Assembly (NCBI GenBank): GCA_963989385.1
Contig: OZ022503.1
Coordinates: forward strand, 53,442,858-53,506,857
DNA from: Ctena decussata
Taxonomy: Eukaryota; Mollusca; Bivalvia; Lucinida; Lucinidae
Direction: 5' to 3'
Length of the DNA: 64,000 nucleotides
The position numbers and the translations under genes were made by a program. Positions 11,215 through 24,130 of the stretch are shown here, one piece after another; the first letter of the stretch is position 1, and every line of letters starts with the position of its first letter. The notes beneath the pieces were generated by a model that was not told where the DNA came from, ran no database searches, and saw nothing but the letters and a program-made list of their open reading frames with translations.

Positions 11215-11451
11215 TTGTCCCTCTTTCATCTGTCCTGGGTTTGATACCCGGTCTGGCCACGTACTTTCGTTTCTCCTTCCGCTGATTCAAGAAGGGCAGT
11301 TGTCAGTTACTGGTGGAAGTATGTGCATTAGTACTGGTTAACCGCTGGTACTGGTCTAAGCCTGCCCAGCAATAGTGTGGTTAGGTTAACTGTGCGTCCC
11401 GACATGATCATAGCTGTTTACCGTTGACGTAAAGCAACAAATCAATCACTC
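11215..11451 (+). mobile_element. tRNA-derived SINE, 5' truncated
   Basis: A box-B-like segment 'gggtttgatacccggtc' near 11228 is followed by a SINE body ('gtcagttactggtggaagt', 'gtactggttaaccgctgg'). The 3' end is 'gttgacgtaaagcaacaaat' plus a simple tail, as in bivalve tRNA SINEs. The tRNA-like head is incomplete. The element is nonautonomous and mobilised by LINEs. The family name is not assigned. Confidence 0.7.
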
Positions 11452-11587
11452 ATCTTACTTTTACGCTTCATACTTTCCCGGCATAACACGAGCAGACACT
11501 TAAATACTTCACATTTGTTGCGTCAGATCTAGATCTACACTGTTTGCCAGTGCCCCTTTAATTGGTCTCAAGGCATGAATGGGATAT

Positions 11588-11822
11588 GAGCTGCGACACG
11601 ACAAACCAAAAATGTGGTTGTGCGCCCTACGCAGACTCAGATCAGCCTGGGCATCTGCCCAGTCTGGCTAGACTCTTTGCTAAGCGCTTAAAAGGTAGCC
11701 AAGGGATTAAGCTTCCTTCCTGCGGACAGTGAAGACTCTGAGCAGACTGGGCGGATGCCCAGGCTGATTTGAGTCTGCGCTGGGCGCACGACCACATTGT
11801 TTGTTTTCTGGTGTTGCGGCTC
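11588..11822. mobile_element. Foldback MITE (GAGCCGCGACACGA family), copy 3
   Basis: Termini are GAGCTGCGACACGAC and GTGTTGCGGCTC. ATAT lies immediately outside both ends, consistent with a 4-bp target duplication. The interior is self-complementary as in the other copies. Confidence 0.85.
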
Positions 11823-13316
11823 ATATGTTGTCTGATACGCAAAGAACTTGGGTGGATATGGAGTATATTTTCTCTATTGACTGTATTGTAGCTTCATATG
11901 CACTTTGTTCAAATTTATCCAGTGTTGTGTTATTTTGCTATATTTTACTTTAGATATTTGTTATGGCATAGAATGGGCTAAAATAATCACTTGCCATACA
12001 TGCATACGGTTTCCAAAGAATGAACCAGTGAGTCATAAACTTATCTATTTTTCATGACGTACTGCGGCGCAAAATATTATATGGATCAACATCATGCTTC
12101 ATCTGATTTTGATAAAATAAATCAGTAAATTATTTCAACTTGACACTCCTTACATTTGAAATGGAGCTGTCTTAAACCGCAGGTCATCATCAATGAGATA
12201 TTATATAAAAGCTTCAACTGAAATCATTGCTTCAAATTATCAGACCGTCTGTAACTTACCTTCACTTCAGCTGGTATGGCGGCTGAAAAACGTCTAACCG
12301 TAATTCATCATCGTGTAGATGGTATTTTCGGATCATTTAGATCCCTGGGTTTGAAATCAGAATTTTGACATTACGATTTAGATTCATTAAGCTAAATCTT
12401 AATTTTCATCTGCTTGGTAGTCCTATTTTAGTTTGGTTGTCATATGTTCTTCCCAATCACGATTATGTTTATTCTTAATTTTCAGCCATATTTTCTGCCT
12501 ATAGGTTCCTTCATCAGATTAGTTCTCATGACTACTGATAAGGATGCAGTAGCCAAATCTAGTCAGTACGGCACATAGATTAATCCATCACATATTTATG
12601 TGAGTTCGTGACTCACAGTGGTCAAACTATTTCATTTTGATTGCATCATGTTAGGCACCATCAGTGAAACCTTTGTTTGCGATGACCAGGCTCAGACAAC
12701 GCTTATACGACACAATATTTTATTGCCTTACAGATATGCAAATCTGAATGCTATGAGATACCAGTTCTATATTTATTATTTAGATACAGTATGTCTTGTT
12801 CGTTAATTTGATGTAGCATACGAAGTGAATAATTTGAAAGTCTATCTGCCATATACTCCATCATCATCATAAAGCATTATCGTAGCACAATTAAAAAGCT
12901 TCAACTAACATCTAACCTCAGCATGGCGTTAGCTAACTATAATCATCTGCACTTTGCATAATAATTCATCATGATATACTGGCGGATAGATTTTCTTCTT
13001 ATACCCAAATGCAGAATGTAGACTTAATGGGTCATACACTGCTGAAAAATTGATATAATTTGGAGACCGAAATAATGTTCGTAATGCAGACATTAGAATC
13101 AAGTTAACGAACAAATCACTGAGCATAGATAATACATATGGAACCGGTATAGGATTTCTTAATGGATATCTTGTTTAGTGTTGTCTGTTGCTGTCCGTTG
13201 TTCATTTCTGACGATCAGCAGTGCGATGCTATTGTCTTGGTGTGTTTTAATGGCCGCTTAGCCCTTGTACCTTTTCTTCTCATTGTCTGTTGCAAAAAGA
13301 GCAAGATAATAGGGTC
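11823..13316. other. Gene-free stretch with a weak direct repeat
   Basis: Segments near 12200-12320 and 12890-12990 share 'aaaagcttcaact' and 'taattcatcat', suggesting an old duplication. On the minus strand near 12260-12295 an AG, a 23-base segment and GTAAGT lie in series, but no exon partners were found. No gene is called. Confidence 0.4.
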
Positions 13317-13512
13317 AAGTCGGGTAACTTCGGACAGCGGGTAAATTCGGACATACCATTGCAAACCGTGAAAATCCAGATGAGACTGCTAATAATTTTA
13401 AAAGTTTTTCACCGTTTGTCCAGTCATTTTTGTTTTAATTCCAAACAACTGACATATAAAGGAATCAATGTCACTGTCCGAATTTACCCGCTGTCAGAAT
13501 TTACCCGACTTT
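13317..13512. mobile_element. MITE with AAGTCGGGTAA termini
   Basis: The inverted ends are long (about 38 bp): AAGTCGGGTAACTTCGGACA then GCGGGTAAATTCGGACA on the left, and the complement ending GAATTTACCCGACTT on the right. The interior has no coding potential. Overlapping open frames on both strands arise from the symmetry. Confidence 0.8.
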
Positions 13513-15594
13513 GCCACGCTGAAGACGAAACCTTTACAGGGTATGCATGTTCCCGTGCTTTTCTCTGTATCCTTTCCCTCAGCTTCACTGATTCTCTCCC
13601 CTTCAGGGACATTTGCACCTCTTTTGATGAGACGAGACGTCTCAACGTCATTTTGAAATATCTTGTGTAATCTGTTTCCAGAACTCTTACAATACATTGA
13701 ACCATAATGAAGTATTTAGGGTGTCCTTGTAGCGTTTCATCTGACTAACTTTTTATCATGGTCTGGCCAGCTCAGCTGTGGCAGTTTCAGAGGAGTATAT
13801 ATGCTTTACATCTGGGAGCTCGTCTTGTGTCTTGGTCTTTAGAAGTTTCCTAATACATGTAAAGGCTGTAAATGATACTCTTAGCACGGCATTTAAAAAC
13901 TTCCAGATTCCCCATGCATGTAAATTGGTAGGCAACATAACAGCCATGTAGACTTTTTTAAGTCTTAATTCAGTCCCAAACATTTACACTTCTACAAAGG
14001 CGTGGCGATGCTCGTGTTGGTTCCAACATTATTGTGCTACGTTCTAAACAGTGTGATTCTTACATTTGTGAAAGTATTTAAACTTCAGCATCTTTGTCCT
14101 ATATTCCCAGGCACCAGCGCACTCTGTAACGTAACGTTAATTATACTTCACGAAACTTAGTATAAAGATAGAACATCGTCAGACGATGTGCACAAAAAAG
14201 AACCGTTAACTTAATTCTCACCAGACGATATGCAGAGATTAAAGACAAAGACACTTTCATAGATTTGGAATTGTGCCCAATTGTACATACACGTTGGATG
14301 TATCTTCACACAAGAACTTTTAAGCCGTTTATAAGAATTTATTCGAAACTGGTTTAATATGCGTCATCAGTCCATGGACAAAGAATAGAAACCATAACTT
14401 CATTTTAATGTTTTAGGTGATGATAACAACTGATTTGGGGCAGAGACAAAACTCTGCATAAGCGCCTAAAATACAACAGATCTTCCCAAAACTTAATAAA
14501 TGCCTGCTTTATGTTGGTTCTCATAATTTTGAATCCCAAAATGCAGGATTTATTGAAGTTAAAGTTATTTTATAAGGAAAGATCAAAGGGTAATTTTCTG
14601 CGCAGAAAGCTAAAATAATAAAATAATTATCTAAATGTACTTAGTGCTGAAGGTACCTTATTGCAAAGAGCGTCCTAGCGATTATTTTGTTTAATTCTTT
14701 CACACATTATCAGGCTGAGCAGGTAAAAAAAAGGACAAAACCTGTGTCCAAATTTGTAAAAAGACATAAGTGAAACTATTTTTACAAGGTTGAACGATTT
14801 TATTTACACTCCTGTCTTAGTATTAGTAATGTAACCTATATTGTAGGTGTTATATAGGTGTGCTTGTCTACCCTATATTTAATGAAGGCATCCAGTGTAC
14901 ATGCACCATATACATGGTTGAACATTTGAGAATAAGCTACTGTTTTTGTCTGGTCTAACTTACAATTTGAGACAGTTGATTGATGCCCCTTTGGTTTTAG
15001 ACGTGGGACGGAGAAGTAGGGCGAGGTTAGGGGAGGTTGAGATGTTTTTTTTGTTTGTTTTTTTTTGTTGTTGTTTTTTGTTGTTTTTTTTTTTGGGGGG
15101 GGGGGGGTGGGGGTGGTTGTTTCAAAGCCAATCTAGTTTTATACACTTTTGTTGTGCATAACACTTATGGAAAAGCATATAAAATGTAATAATGTGTTTG
15201 TCGCAATTTCGCTTCCTATTGAATAGAGTGTATAAACAAAAGAGAATATAACACTATTTGTCCTCTATATTTTGTTATATAAAGCCACACTATGTACACA
15301 GGTTGTCACATTTTATTGGTATAATGATTTTTTCTGTCACAATAGATGGAAAGTATCCACTCTTCTGAAAGTCTATGCCTTAACTGGAAAAGTCTTATGA
15401 AACGCTGCAGCATCGGCTAGAGGCGTTCTTCAAAATGCGGTATTAATTTCGAGTTTTCTAGTGACTAACTTAAACGTTATTTCTGTTGCCTATGTAAACT
15501 AACTGGTGGTAAGCTACCTATACAAATGACACCAACTACCGCAAAGATCCTAACTTTTGGAGCAGATAGGTTTGTACAAATAGGGGAAACTGAG
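13513..15594. other. Gene-free stretch with T/G homopolymer tract
   Basis: No gene is supported. A long T-rich tract followed by a G run spans about 15042-15120. Confidence 0.45.
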
Positions 15595-17500
15595 ATCAGA
15601 CTGCTCCTTGGGATCGTTTCTGATTTGCCTTTCCGTCTGCACATTTTTGGTGGCATAACTTTATGGTAGAACCAAAATATCAGGGGAAAAAGTACGGCAA
15701 GGGCCTACTTTGGTTGCAGCAGGTGCGGATTTGGGGTTGTCTGTTTATTTGGGTTTCTCAGATTTTGGGGTAGATTTAACTTTAACATTGTTTTGCATGG
15801 AAAAGGAACGGTGCAATGTAAGTTTCTCTGAAATAATATGCACGAGCATGCCCCATCGATCGAATATATTTTTTTCATGACTGTTTTCATGAAATTAAAT
15901 TTTCTTGCATCTTTAAAAGATGTATAAAATACTTATCAAGATTTTTTTATTACCAGTTTGCTTTAAATATCCTATAGTATTTGACTAATTACTAATATTT
16001 TACGTAAAGAAAACGCATGCAGCTAGGCATTTTGTTATTATTTAAACAGTTATGAATTCGTTATAAATATTAAATAGATGCTTTGTATTTATTTATTAAT
16101 ATATTTATTCATTTATTTATTTTTTCTATTTTAAAATCAAATTAGTTTTGAGGAAATAAGTTCGGCGGATTTCGATTTTCTGAAGATGAAGCAAATAGCC
16201 AGTTTCACTTTTCGGTTACTCGAAATGCGAAACTAAATGTTTTATGTATCCTTTGCATTTATAATAATAATCATAATGATGATGATAATAATAATAGTAA
16301 AAATATATATTTATTTTTTATTTTTAATATTTTTTATTCCTGCCATTATGACATTTACTGGCTAAAAAAGTGAAAATTGGTAGCTTTTAAATGTGTCTAT
16401 ATTATCATTAATAATTATAGTAAAATATTATTGTTATCATAAATATTATTAGTATTGCATTATCAATTGACTTGCAAGTAAATTTGTTCTGGATAAATGA
16501 GTATGATTTGCCTACCGATATGAATGAAATTAATGGTTGGTTGTTGTTTGGGGTAGGCGGCCCTTTGAGACAGTATTTCAGTCTATATCGGGCAATCTCC
16601 CAGAGAGGGTGAAAAAGAATAAAGGTAGAAAATGATAACCAAACAACCCCGGCCGCACCTACTGCAATCACAGTAGGCCGTTGCTCTACTTTTATCCAAA
16701 TAAGTAGCACGCCCCATACACTGGAAGTTATAACCAGCACCAAGTGACAGCCCTTTGGTGTAAATTGTAAGCGATCAGTTTGAAACTTTATACAGATGTT
16801 ATAGATACTACTGTTACTGTGCATGTGCTTTTTGAAAAAGAAAAAAATGACTGCCTTCCCGAAGTTAGAAATATTTCTGAATAGGGTGATATAAGATGAC
16901 AAGTTTGTGTAGTCAGTTTCTTCCACAGTTTTAAGGAATCGATTCGAAACTTTGAACAGATGTGAGAAACATATTGAATGTAGTTTTTAATACCAGAGGT
17001 TCATATTTTCTATTCTGTTAGAATTTTAATTACAAAAAGATGCCCATATCAAAACAAATAAATGCAAACATATATTTGTTAACCGCAATACCATCTTAAT
17101 TATTCTCACTTTGTCCCGATTCTCACTTTGCGCAGAGACAATTCCGGAATTGTTTTACGCAAGGTAAGAATTCCCACTTTGCGCAACGAAGTAAGAATTC
17201 CTACTTTGCGCAAGACAATTCCGGAATTGTACCGATTCCTACTTTGCGCAGAACATAGATAATATGAATCGCAGAAACGAAAGTGCATTCTTACGCTAGA
17301 AATATGATTTTAAATAGAAACTGTGTAAAAAAAGTGTGTAGAAATACAAAATTTTGATTTTTCGGAATACGAAACGGTAAGAATATTTTTTTCTTATCCA
17401 AATTTTTTATAGCTCTGTGGGTTATTAGGCTGGTAAAGTGGTTTGAATGCCCCACCAATATTTTTATTCAGTATCCAACTACCTTATCCTGTTTGCCCAT
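15595..17500 (-). repeat. Dispersed element, copy B, split by an inserted segment
   Basis: 15595-15988 and about 17250-17500 match the two halves of copy A (9165-9887) in inverse orientation. Landmarks include 'gatcagactgctcc', 'ctgtctgtttatttggg' against the copy A complement, 'gaatacgaaacggtaa' and 'gccccaccaatattttt'. Between them lie about 1.26 kb that copy A lacks, including AT-rich DNA and a further diverged relative (about 16400-16930) with the words 'gtaggtgcggc' and 'aggccgttgctc'. Copy B is therefore interrupted or nested. Confidence 0.65.
17110..17250. repeat. Short tandem repeats with perfect 16-bp palindromes
   Basis: CTTTGCGCA occurs about five times, and ACAATTCCGGAATTGT, a perfect palindrome, occurs twice (17148 and 17215). 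It lies within the extra segment of copy B. Confidence 0.75.
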
Positions 17501-19486
17501 GACAGCTAATTAATTTAAATGATGAAATATTTTCTAAAACGGTATAAACTAAGTATTGTCATCGGAAAATTTAAAGAAGAAAGAAGAGAAGAACAAAGAA
17601 GAAATCAGGTATTTCACCACGTACGCTAGATAAATTTGGATGTTTGACAGTCTTACAAGCGAGAGAGAAACTGTGGAGAGAATATAGATAGTACCATAAG
17701 GTATTATCTCTCCCAAAGTTTTCAAAATGCAATAGTGAAAGCATAAAATGGACAAATCACGCTTTGTGTATTCACTACTGCTCTTTACAGCCTATTAATT
17801 TGAAAATTGAATTGTTTTACATAATGGTATAAACTAAATGTTGACGTCAGAAAAACAAAGCCAGAAAGGAATGAGGAAGCGTGTATTATATTTACATTTG
17901 CTAGATGAATTATGTTGTTTGAAATGGTATACATAGAATTTTGAAAGGGTAAGAGGGTGGGGGGATAATTTTATTGTCTGGTTTTTTTTTTTGGTTTTTT
18001 TTTAATTTCATAATTTCATATATAAAGTGAAGTTTGATGGATATCCGTAGCACCCGAAGAGAAAGTTGGGTGGTTATTCTGAATAATAATAGTATTATTA
18101 ATTCACCTATATTTCACCAAATACATTTGCGAATCGCATTAGAATTCTGTGATTGTTACAGTTCCAGGATATGCCAAAATACATATTAATGGAGAAAAAA
18201 CTCAAATATATCGAATTATCTCCCTATCTATAACTATTGAGTAACAAAGATTAAAGAATCGATAGTGTTAATCTGTATTTTTATTTTGTGTGTTTAGGCG
18301 GTGGTAGGGCTTAGTACTCATAGTTTGCTACTAAAGGTTGGAAGACCATAATTTAGAATACTTTGAAACTGAACTGAAATCGCTTACTTGCTAGACAGCG
18401 TTAAGACAAATGAAGAGTAATAACCTGCGCAACACTGAACGACTTAAAGTCTTGAATGCGCTTGTAGCAGCGCATTACTGATTAAAGTGACAAGATCGTG
18501 TATGGAATAGCAATATTTGAACACGTATGTTTGAATTATTATCAAACAAAGGTAACCTCAGAACTGTAAGCTCCAGATACGGACGTATTTGATGGCCCTA
18601 TAATTCGGATACTTTGCTTCTTCTCTGTAAATGAGGTGTCTGGTCTAAATAGAATATCCTATACAGATGCGACTTCACGACTGTATTAGGGGAATAAGTG
18701 GAGTACAAAGAGCTTGCTTAGCCGAGACAGGTTTATTAATTTTGGTGTTTTAAACTTTCTAAAGACCATCACTTTGTATAGAGTAAGATACCTGCACAGC
18801 AAGTTCACCTTTGTCTCGTTCTGTTAACCTTTACAAAGAAACTTTTAGATCAACGCCATCAGGACGTGGCATTTGCATTGTCTGATATGTTTCTAAACTG
18901 TTTGAAATTATATTAAATAGAAATGTGCATCTGTGCGTAATTCTGTCAAACACGACAGTAAAAGCTGTAGTAGTTTGTGTGAAATAAATCACTAGTGGAA
19001 ATGCAAAGAAAACTAGTGGCCATCAAATTCCACTAGAATACAACACAATACTATGTCAGGAATGTACATTGTAATCCAGGAGGCGTATCAGATTTCTGCA
19101 TCAAAGCATGTGGTGAAATTATTGAAATTAAACACTTCATCAACGTTTGCGTTTCAGCTGAGGTTCTACAATTATCTACACTTTGAATAAGACAACGAAT
19201 TGTCTGGATTTATCTACTGCTCCCTATAAAGCAAACCCTGAATATTTCAAAGTTGTACTTTATCGCAAGTTACTGATAGGTCCCAGAAATTTTACTTTAG
19301 TTTAAGATAGCACGAGTCGAACATTAAAGAAAATTAGGAAATGTGTACAGACTATATGCTTTGAAATAAGAGGGTAATTTGAGATCAGTGTTGGATATGA
19401 CCAGAGTAAACAGTATCTTGTGTTCTAGAAATCGATCAAGTGAAACACTTGACTGGTTGTTTCAGAATTATATCTTGACTGGTTAT
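17501..19486. other. Gene-free stretch
   Basis: AT-rich with T-runs near 17982-18005. No gene or clear repeat seen. Confidence 0.4.
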
Positions 19487-19673
19487 GGTGAATGAGTGAG
19501 TGAGTGAGTGAACTCGGGTTTTAATGTCCCACCAATAGCTAGGTGATACGGAGACGGGACCTCGGTTTAATGTCTCGTCCGAAAGACCAGAGAAGCGGAA
19601 GATCGATCTTGCGACCCCTGGATTGGTTGTCAAGCGTGTTATCCACTACAATACCACCGCTCCTTACTGATTG
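19487..19673 (-). mobile_element. tRNA-derived SINE with Nin-like core
   Basis: Read on the minus strand it starts GGAGCGGTGGTATTGTAGTGG, where box A would lie, then has a degenerate box B region. A core 'gacattaaaccgaggtcccg' and a second 'gacattaaaacccgagtt' follow, and it ends in a (CACT)n tail. The core resembles the Nin-type SINE domains of molluscs and fishes, from recall rather than a search. Confidence 0.65.
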
Positions 19674-20259
19674 TGGATTTGCGAAAAATAGGTGGGTGGG
19701 ATATTAATAAACGAATTTAGAAGAACGAGGCTGGAATTGTGAAACTTGTTAAAATGACGTTGGATTAGACCTAGTTTACAGTATACAATATTCAAACTTT
19801 GAACACCACATAAACATCCAGTTCAATTTGAACTGTTCATTTCCTTCTTGCTTGTTTTCTTTCTTTCTTTCTGTGCTGCTTCCTTTTTTCTTTCGAAGAG
19901 ATCTAGTTAACATTATACAATATTCAGACTTTGAAAAGCACCAAAAACATCCAGTTCCATTTGATTTTTCTTTCTCTCTCTTTTTCTTAAGGAATGAAAC
20001 TGAAATGAACAATCTCAAACATTCAAAATTACATGCTACAGATTTTTGTCCTGCCAAATGTGTTGGGTTGGGTTTACACCAACTCCACGCCAGTGAGCAA
20101 ATACTAGATGAAGCTAGCAATTGGAGAACACGATTTACCGAATTGCTCACGTTTTTATTATAGGTATTAAACGTTAATGGTGTCCATGCTTTCCTAGAAA
20201 CGTTTTTTGCCAGTTTATCAAGAAATACAGAATTTTTGACCAAGTGAAATCTTTCGCGT
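19674..20259. other. Gene-free stretch with internal duplication
   Basis: 'acaatattca-actttgaa-caccacataaacatccagtt' appears twice, near 19785 and 19916, separated by pyrimidine-rich DNA. Open frames on both strands overlap this duplication and lack family features. Confidence 0.45.
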
Positions 20260-21375
20260 TTTTTGGTTTTTACCTTTTCGACCGGTTTTGAGAATGAAAC
20301 GAGCGTGAAAATACACGGTTAGTTTTATCGGTCCTCGCTTTTTCTCTCCGCATGGCGCTTACTTGCAAGTTAATCAGAAAGCAGCAATGGTTTGAAACAA
20401 GGTCCAGAACTTAAGGTGAGTTTGTTCACATTTAAGGTAAGTGACTGTATCATCTTCTTGCCTTTCTTTTCGAAGGGGCTAAACTCGTCAAGGAAAGTAC
20501 TTGTTCTCGATCTGGAACTTAAACTTGATTGTCATGAATTGCAGCCTTTTCGCCATGGAGTTCAGGATTTGCGAGCAAGACGAAATTTTCTCGGATTTCT
20601 TATCTTCCCGTTTTTTCTCGATGCGGAGATGTTGCTTAATTTTGTGGAAATGCGGATATTTTATCACCTTATCAAGAAGTCAGGATTTGTGACCAGTCCC
20701 GCGAAATTTTCTCGCGCTTTCTCACGTATTTTCCCGATCGCTTTTCATCCGGGAGATGTCGCTGGATTTTGCTGAAACGCGGCCTTTTTGCAAGACAACA
20801 ATATGGGTAAGGATTTGACCAGCCTGTGATATCTTTTCCAAATGGACATTATTTTGCATCCCACATCCCACCCCATGGAATTATTTCTGCATTCCGATTA
20901 CCTTAACGACGCTTTTTGTTTCGGAATTTGCTGAAATTGTGACTGTGTTTCCAGATAAATTATGACTCATGATTTGAGACGGAGCCGCGAAATTTTCTAG
21001 CGCTTTTTCGTTGTCTTCTCGATCGCTTTTTAATCCAAAACCGGTGCCCGATTATAATAAAATGCGGCTGTTTTGTTAGGTAAATTATAAGGACCCTGAT
21101 AAGGTCCAGGCCAGGCCCACAAAATTTACCTACTCGGTGATTTTTATCCTGAACCGGTTTTGAGTTTGCTAAAAAGCGGCAGTTTTTACCAAATAAATAT
21201 TGAGTTCGTGATTTGCATCTCTGCCTCTTGAATTTTCACTCGCATTTTGGTGATTTTCTCGATCGCTTTTTGTTTCGGAACTGTTGCATGATATTGCTGA
21301 AATGCGGCTGTTTTGCCAGATATCCATGACGTCCAGGCTTTGAGAGCAGTCCACGAAATTTTCTTTAGCCTTTTG
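20260..21375 (+). repeat. Strongly diverged tandem repeat, about 165-bp spacing
   Basis: Recurring words in constant order are 'gcgaaattttctcgcgctttt', 'tctcgatcgctttt', 'ccggaac-gttgc-gattttgctgaaatgcgg', 'ctgttttgccagataa' and 'atgagt--ggatttgagagc'. At least four units are recognisable, best between 20550 and 21370. Open frames here on both strands are produced by the periodicity. Confidence 0.7.
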
Positions 21376-22250
21376 TGTCCCCCAGCCTTTTGCTGACAAA
21401 GCTATCGACAGGGATGGAAGCTCCATTATGATTATGTTCCAGGTAGGCACATTCTTTATTCTTTTCCTGTTGCTTTGATGCATTTTTTCAGTCGTCCATT
21501 ATGCCTAAAATGGCCAATTTTTTGTTCTGGTGAAACCAGTCTTTCTGAACAAACGAAAGGTGTATGCCGAACTTAGCCTGGTTCACGTGCTCATCTTCAT
21601 CATCTTAGAGACTTTCGAGTACCAGCCTATACCCAACTGAGCCTGAGCAAATGCGCAGTAATGTTAGGCATATACATTTCGGGCTGTTAAACCCAGAAGG
21701 ACCATTTTCATATAAATGAGCTGCGTCTGCTCTGACCAAAATATGTACATGCTGATGTGTTACATAGTAGCCTGAGTTTGTTGGACGCTGAAAAAGATGT
21801 GTCAAAGTGTATTTAACCAATTCATGCCCATCGTCCCATGTAAATAGGTTCTTGACCACCAGTGACATTCTAGAAAGTTGTTTAGGACCTACGTTTTTTT
21901 GTTGTTGTTTTTTTCTTAAATTATAAAAGAAAATCTAAAGAAAAAAATACAATAAATTTTGAATCAAAAGAACCAGTGGAAGAATCTTTAATGATCAAGT
22001 ATAGGCATGAATGGTTTCATAAGATTCTGTATAAATACCCTATTTTCATAAAACCCTTGCGAGTTTTCTCTTTCTGTTTTGTTCAAGATTGTAAAGACTA
22101 CATTTACCTCTTTGCACCCTTTTGAACAAGAAAGCTCAGTTTTGCCAGAGATATTTGTTTTGCTTTAACACATTTATTCCCAGTGGACTCTTCTGTCCTT
22201 TCAACCGGGTGAGTCCATTCTTAATTTTAGGGTGCATGGTGCTATTTTAT
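21376..22250. other. Gene-free stretch
   Basis: No supported gene. AT-rich and T-run DNA lies near 21890-21960. Confidence 0.4.
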
Positions 22251-22320
22251 ATATGCTCAAGGACAAAAGTTCTGCACGGATGTAACATTAACTTCCGTGC
22301 AGAACTTTGTCCTTAAGTAT
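22251..22320. repeat. Short hairpin, related to 2892-2943
   Basis: Arms 'aaggacaaaagttctgcacg' and 'cgtgcagaactttgtcctt' surround a loop of about a dozen bases. Weaker pairing continues outward (tatgctc against aagtata). Confidence 0.65.
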
Positions 22321-22354
22321 AGTTACAATGTATTACAAAAATTGCTGAAAATTT

Positions 22355-22455
22355 TATGCAAACAGTGTAGATCCTGATCAGTATGCGGCGTCCGATCTTG
22401 ATCTGCACTCTTTCACTATGTCCTATTAATGGGACATTAGGAAAAAATGGGTTAA
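22355..22455. repeat. Dispersed bivalve-type repeat fragment
   Basis: 'ttatgcaaacagtgtagatc', then 'gatcttgatctgcactct' and 'tgtccta-taatgggacatt', match the order seen at 57660-57905 and 59860-60115. Confidence 0.55.
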
Positions 22456-22822
22456 AGTTCTGAAAATGAAGATAGGGCGCGTGATGAAAGATGGTTACTT
22501 TTGAATGAACTCTAGTATAATGTTAGATGCACGCTATCCGTATGTTTATGAAGTTCATTTATTGGCGTTGCGTTAAATGGTATCTTACGACTTATGAGTT
22601 CTGCGCAATCTGATCAGAGTATTCTCTCATCGCATAAACAATCCAGGGGTCCTGGAAGAAAAGGGAATAGTCCGTTCATTTTGAGCGGATACACAGGTTT
22701 GAGTATTTGCAGTATGCCTGTGACTTTAGGTCTAGCTTCACGCTACGCCGGATATGTTTCACATGCTTTTGTAACAATAAATTCAAATAATTTTACTGTA
22801 CTGAATGCGTTATTACTTCGTT

Positions 22823-22913
22823 ATACCTGAGCGATATCCAGATATTCCTTGGGCAATATGTTGAAAATATTTTAAAATATCCTGAGGAATACCTGGGGTC
22901 GCTCGGGTGTACC
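22823..22913. repeat. Hairpin repeat, TACCTGAGCGA...TCGCTCGGGTGTACC
   Basis: Imperfect arms of about 32 bp each ('cctgagcgatatccagat' and 'ggggtcgctcgggtgtacc') enclose an AT-rich loop. Related words occur around 3850-3935 ('ggtacaccagagcaatactc', 'gcccgaggaatgctc'). Confidence 0.55.
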
Positions 22914-23553
22914 AAAGTAATTATGCCAAATGTGTCCTATATAAGCATCAAAAACAAAAAGTATGACCGAAATGTTTAAGCAAACAGTGTAAAGCAGACC
23001 AAGGTGCAAGTGATAAACTGGCATGATCTTGGTCTGTGTCATCAGGGTCTTTCATTCAGGTAAACAAATGGTTGAGGTGAATTACAATTATTGAAATGCT
23101 TGCTTGCTTACCTAAGGTATTGCTAGCTACTAGGTATGCAGACAGTTGTGCACACTGATGCCTAGTCGATTCTTCTTCGTGCTTTACATAAGGTATCGGA
23201 TATGATTTTTACAAAGTTATTCAGAAATTAAGCTAAAATGCTGATGATGTCCGTTCTTGTTTGGACTTGTTTGCCAAGAAGGCTAGGCTTTGAAGGGTTA
23301 AACAACAAACCTGGTACATTCAATACCTTGTTTATTCACTGATATTTAAAACGCTGCTCCAAACATTTAAAGGAACAATGTATGTAATTTCCGAAAAACC
23401 TTTCTTAGCAAAATTAATAGAATGGGCATCAATTTCCCTTTATACACATTGATGTCTAGCCTATGTATTAGTTTCGAAAATTGATACTTTTATATATAGC
23501 TTTATGGAGATTATATACAGTGTCCCTTTAGATATTTGGAGCAGTGTATATTT
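22914..23553. other. Gene-free stretch
   Basis: No gene supported. A weak relative of the 'caaacagtgta--gcagacc' repeat lies near 22980-23060. Confidence 0.4.
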
Positions 23554-23788
23554 GAGCCGCGACTCGACAAAACCAACAAAGTGGCGTGTGCTCCCAACGA
23601 AGATTCAGATCAGCCTGGATATCCGCCCAGTCTGATCAGTCTTCGCTGAGCGCTGAAAGGTAGCTAGGAAGTTAAGCTAGCTCTTTGCCGACAGCCATGA
23701 CTCTGATCAGACTGGGCGGATGCCCAATCTGAATTGAGTCTTCGCTGGACGCAAATGCCACTTTGTTGGTTTTGTCGTGTCGCGGATC
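23554..23788. mobile_element. Foldback MITE (GAGCCGCGACACGA family), copy 4
   Basis: Termini are GAGCCGCGACTCGACAAAAC and GTCGTGTCGCGGATC. ATTT lies outside both ends, a 4-bp target duplication that cannot be part of the inverted repeat because it is a direct repeat. Confidence 0.88.
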
Positions 23789-23860
23789 ATTTATGGTAGC
23801 CGAGAGCAGCGGCTTTGAATTTCGTTTTGAGTTTGAATCGTTGAGATGGCAGTGGTTAAG

Positions 23861-24105
23861 GTGAGTGGGTACACTTTCAAGAGAAGCAAATCTTACGTTT
23901 TCATTTTTGTCACCTTTCTTCATGGGGCTAAAGTTTTAAAGATTAGAATTTGCTCCTCGGGAGCAAATGCTTTTCTTTGAGACTTTGGTCCATTCTGGAA
24001 GAGTTACATAGTTTCTGTAAATAAAAAAAGGAAGTTAAAAAGTTATCTCCCTCTACAAAATTTGGCGGGAAAATTTGGAAGTCTACCCATGCATCATAGA
24101 AGTTT
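23861..24105. mobile_element. Decayed MITE of the AGGTGAGTGGGTAC family
   Basis: It starts TTAAGGTGAGTGGGTACAC. The inner inverted pair 'agaatttgctcctcgggagc' is present, with 'ggaagttaaaaagttatctcc' and a right end near 'aagtctacccatgcatc'. The right boundary is approximate. Confidence 0.6.
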
Positions 24106-24130
24106 TCTCGGAGGACTCAATTGATTATTA

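Noticed and set aside
16408..16926. 172-codon minus-strand frame with hydrophobic stretches
   Set aside because: It overlaps a diverged copy of a dispersed repeat also seen near 9700 and 15720, has low-complexity Phe/Ile runs and no family motif.
20392..20775. 127-codon frame
   Set aside because: It lies within the diverged 165-bp tandem repeat and follows its periodicity.
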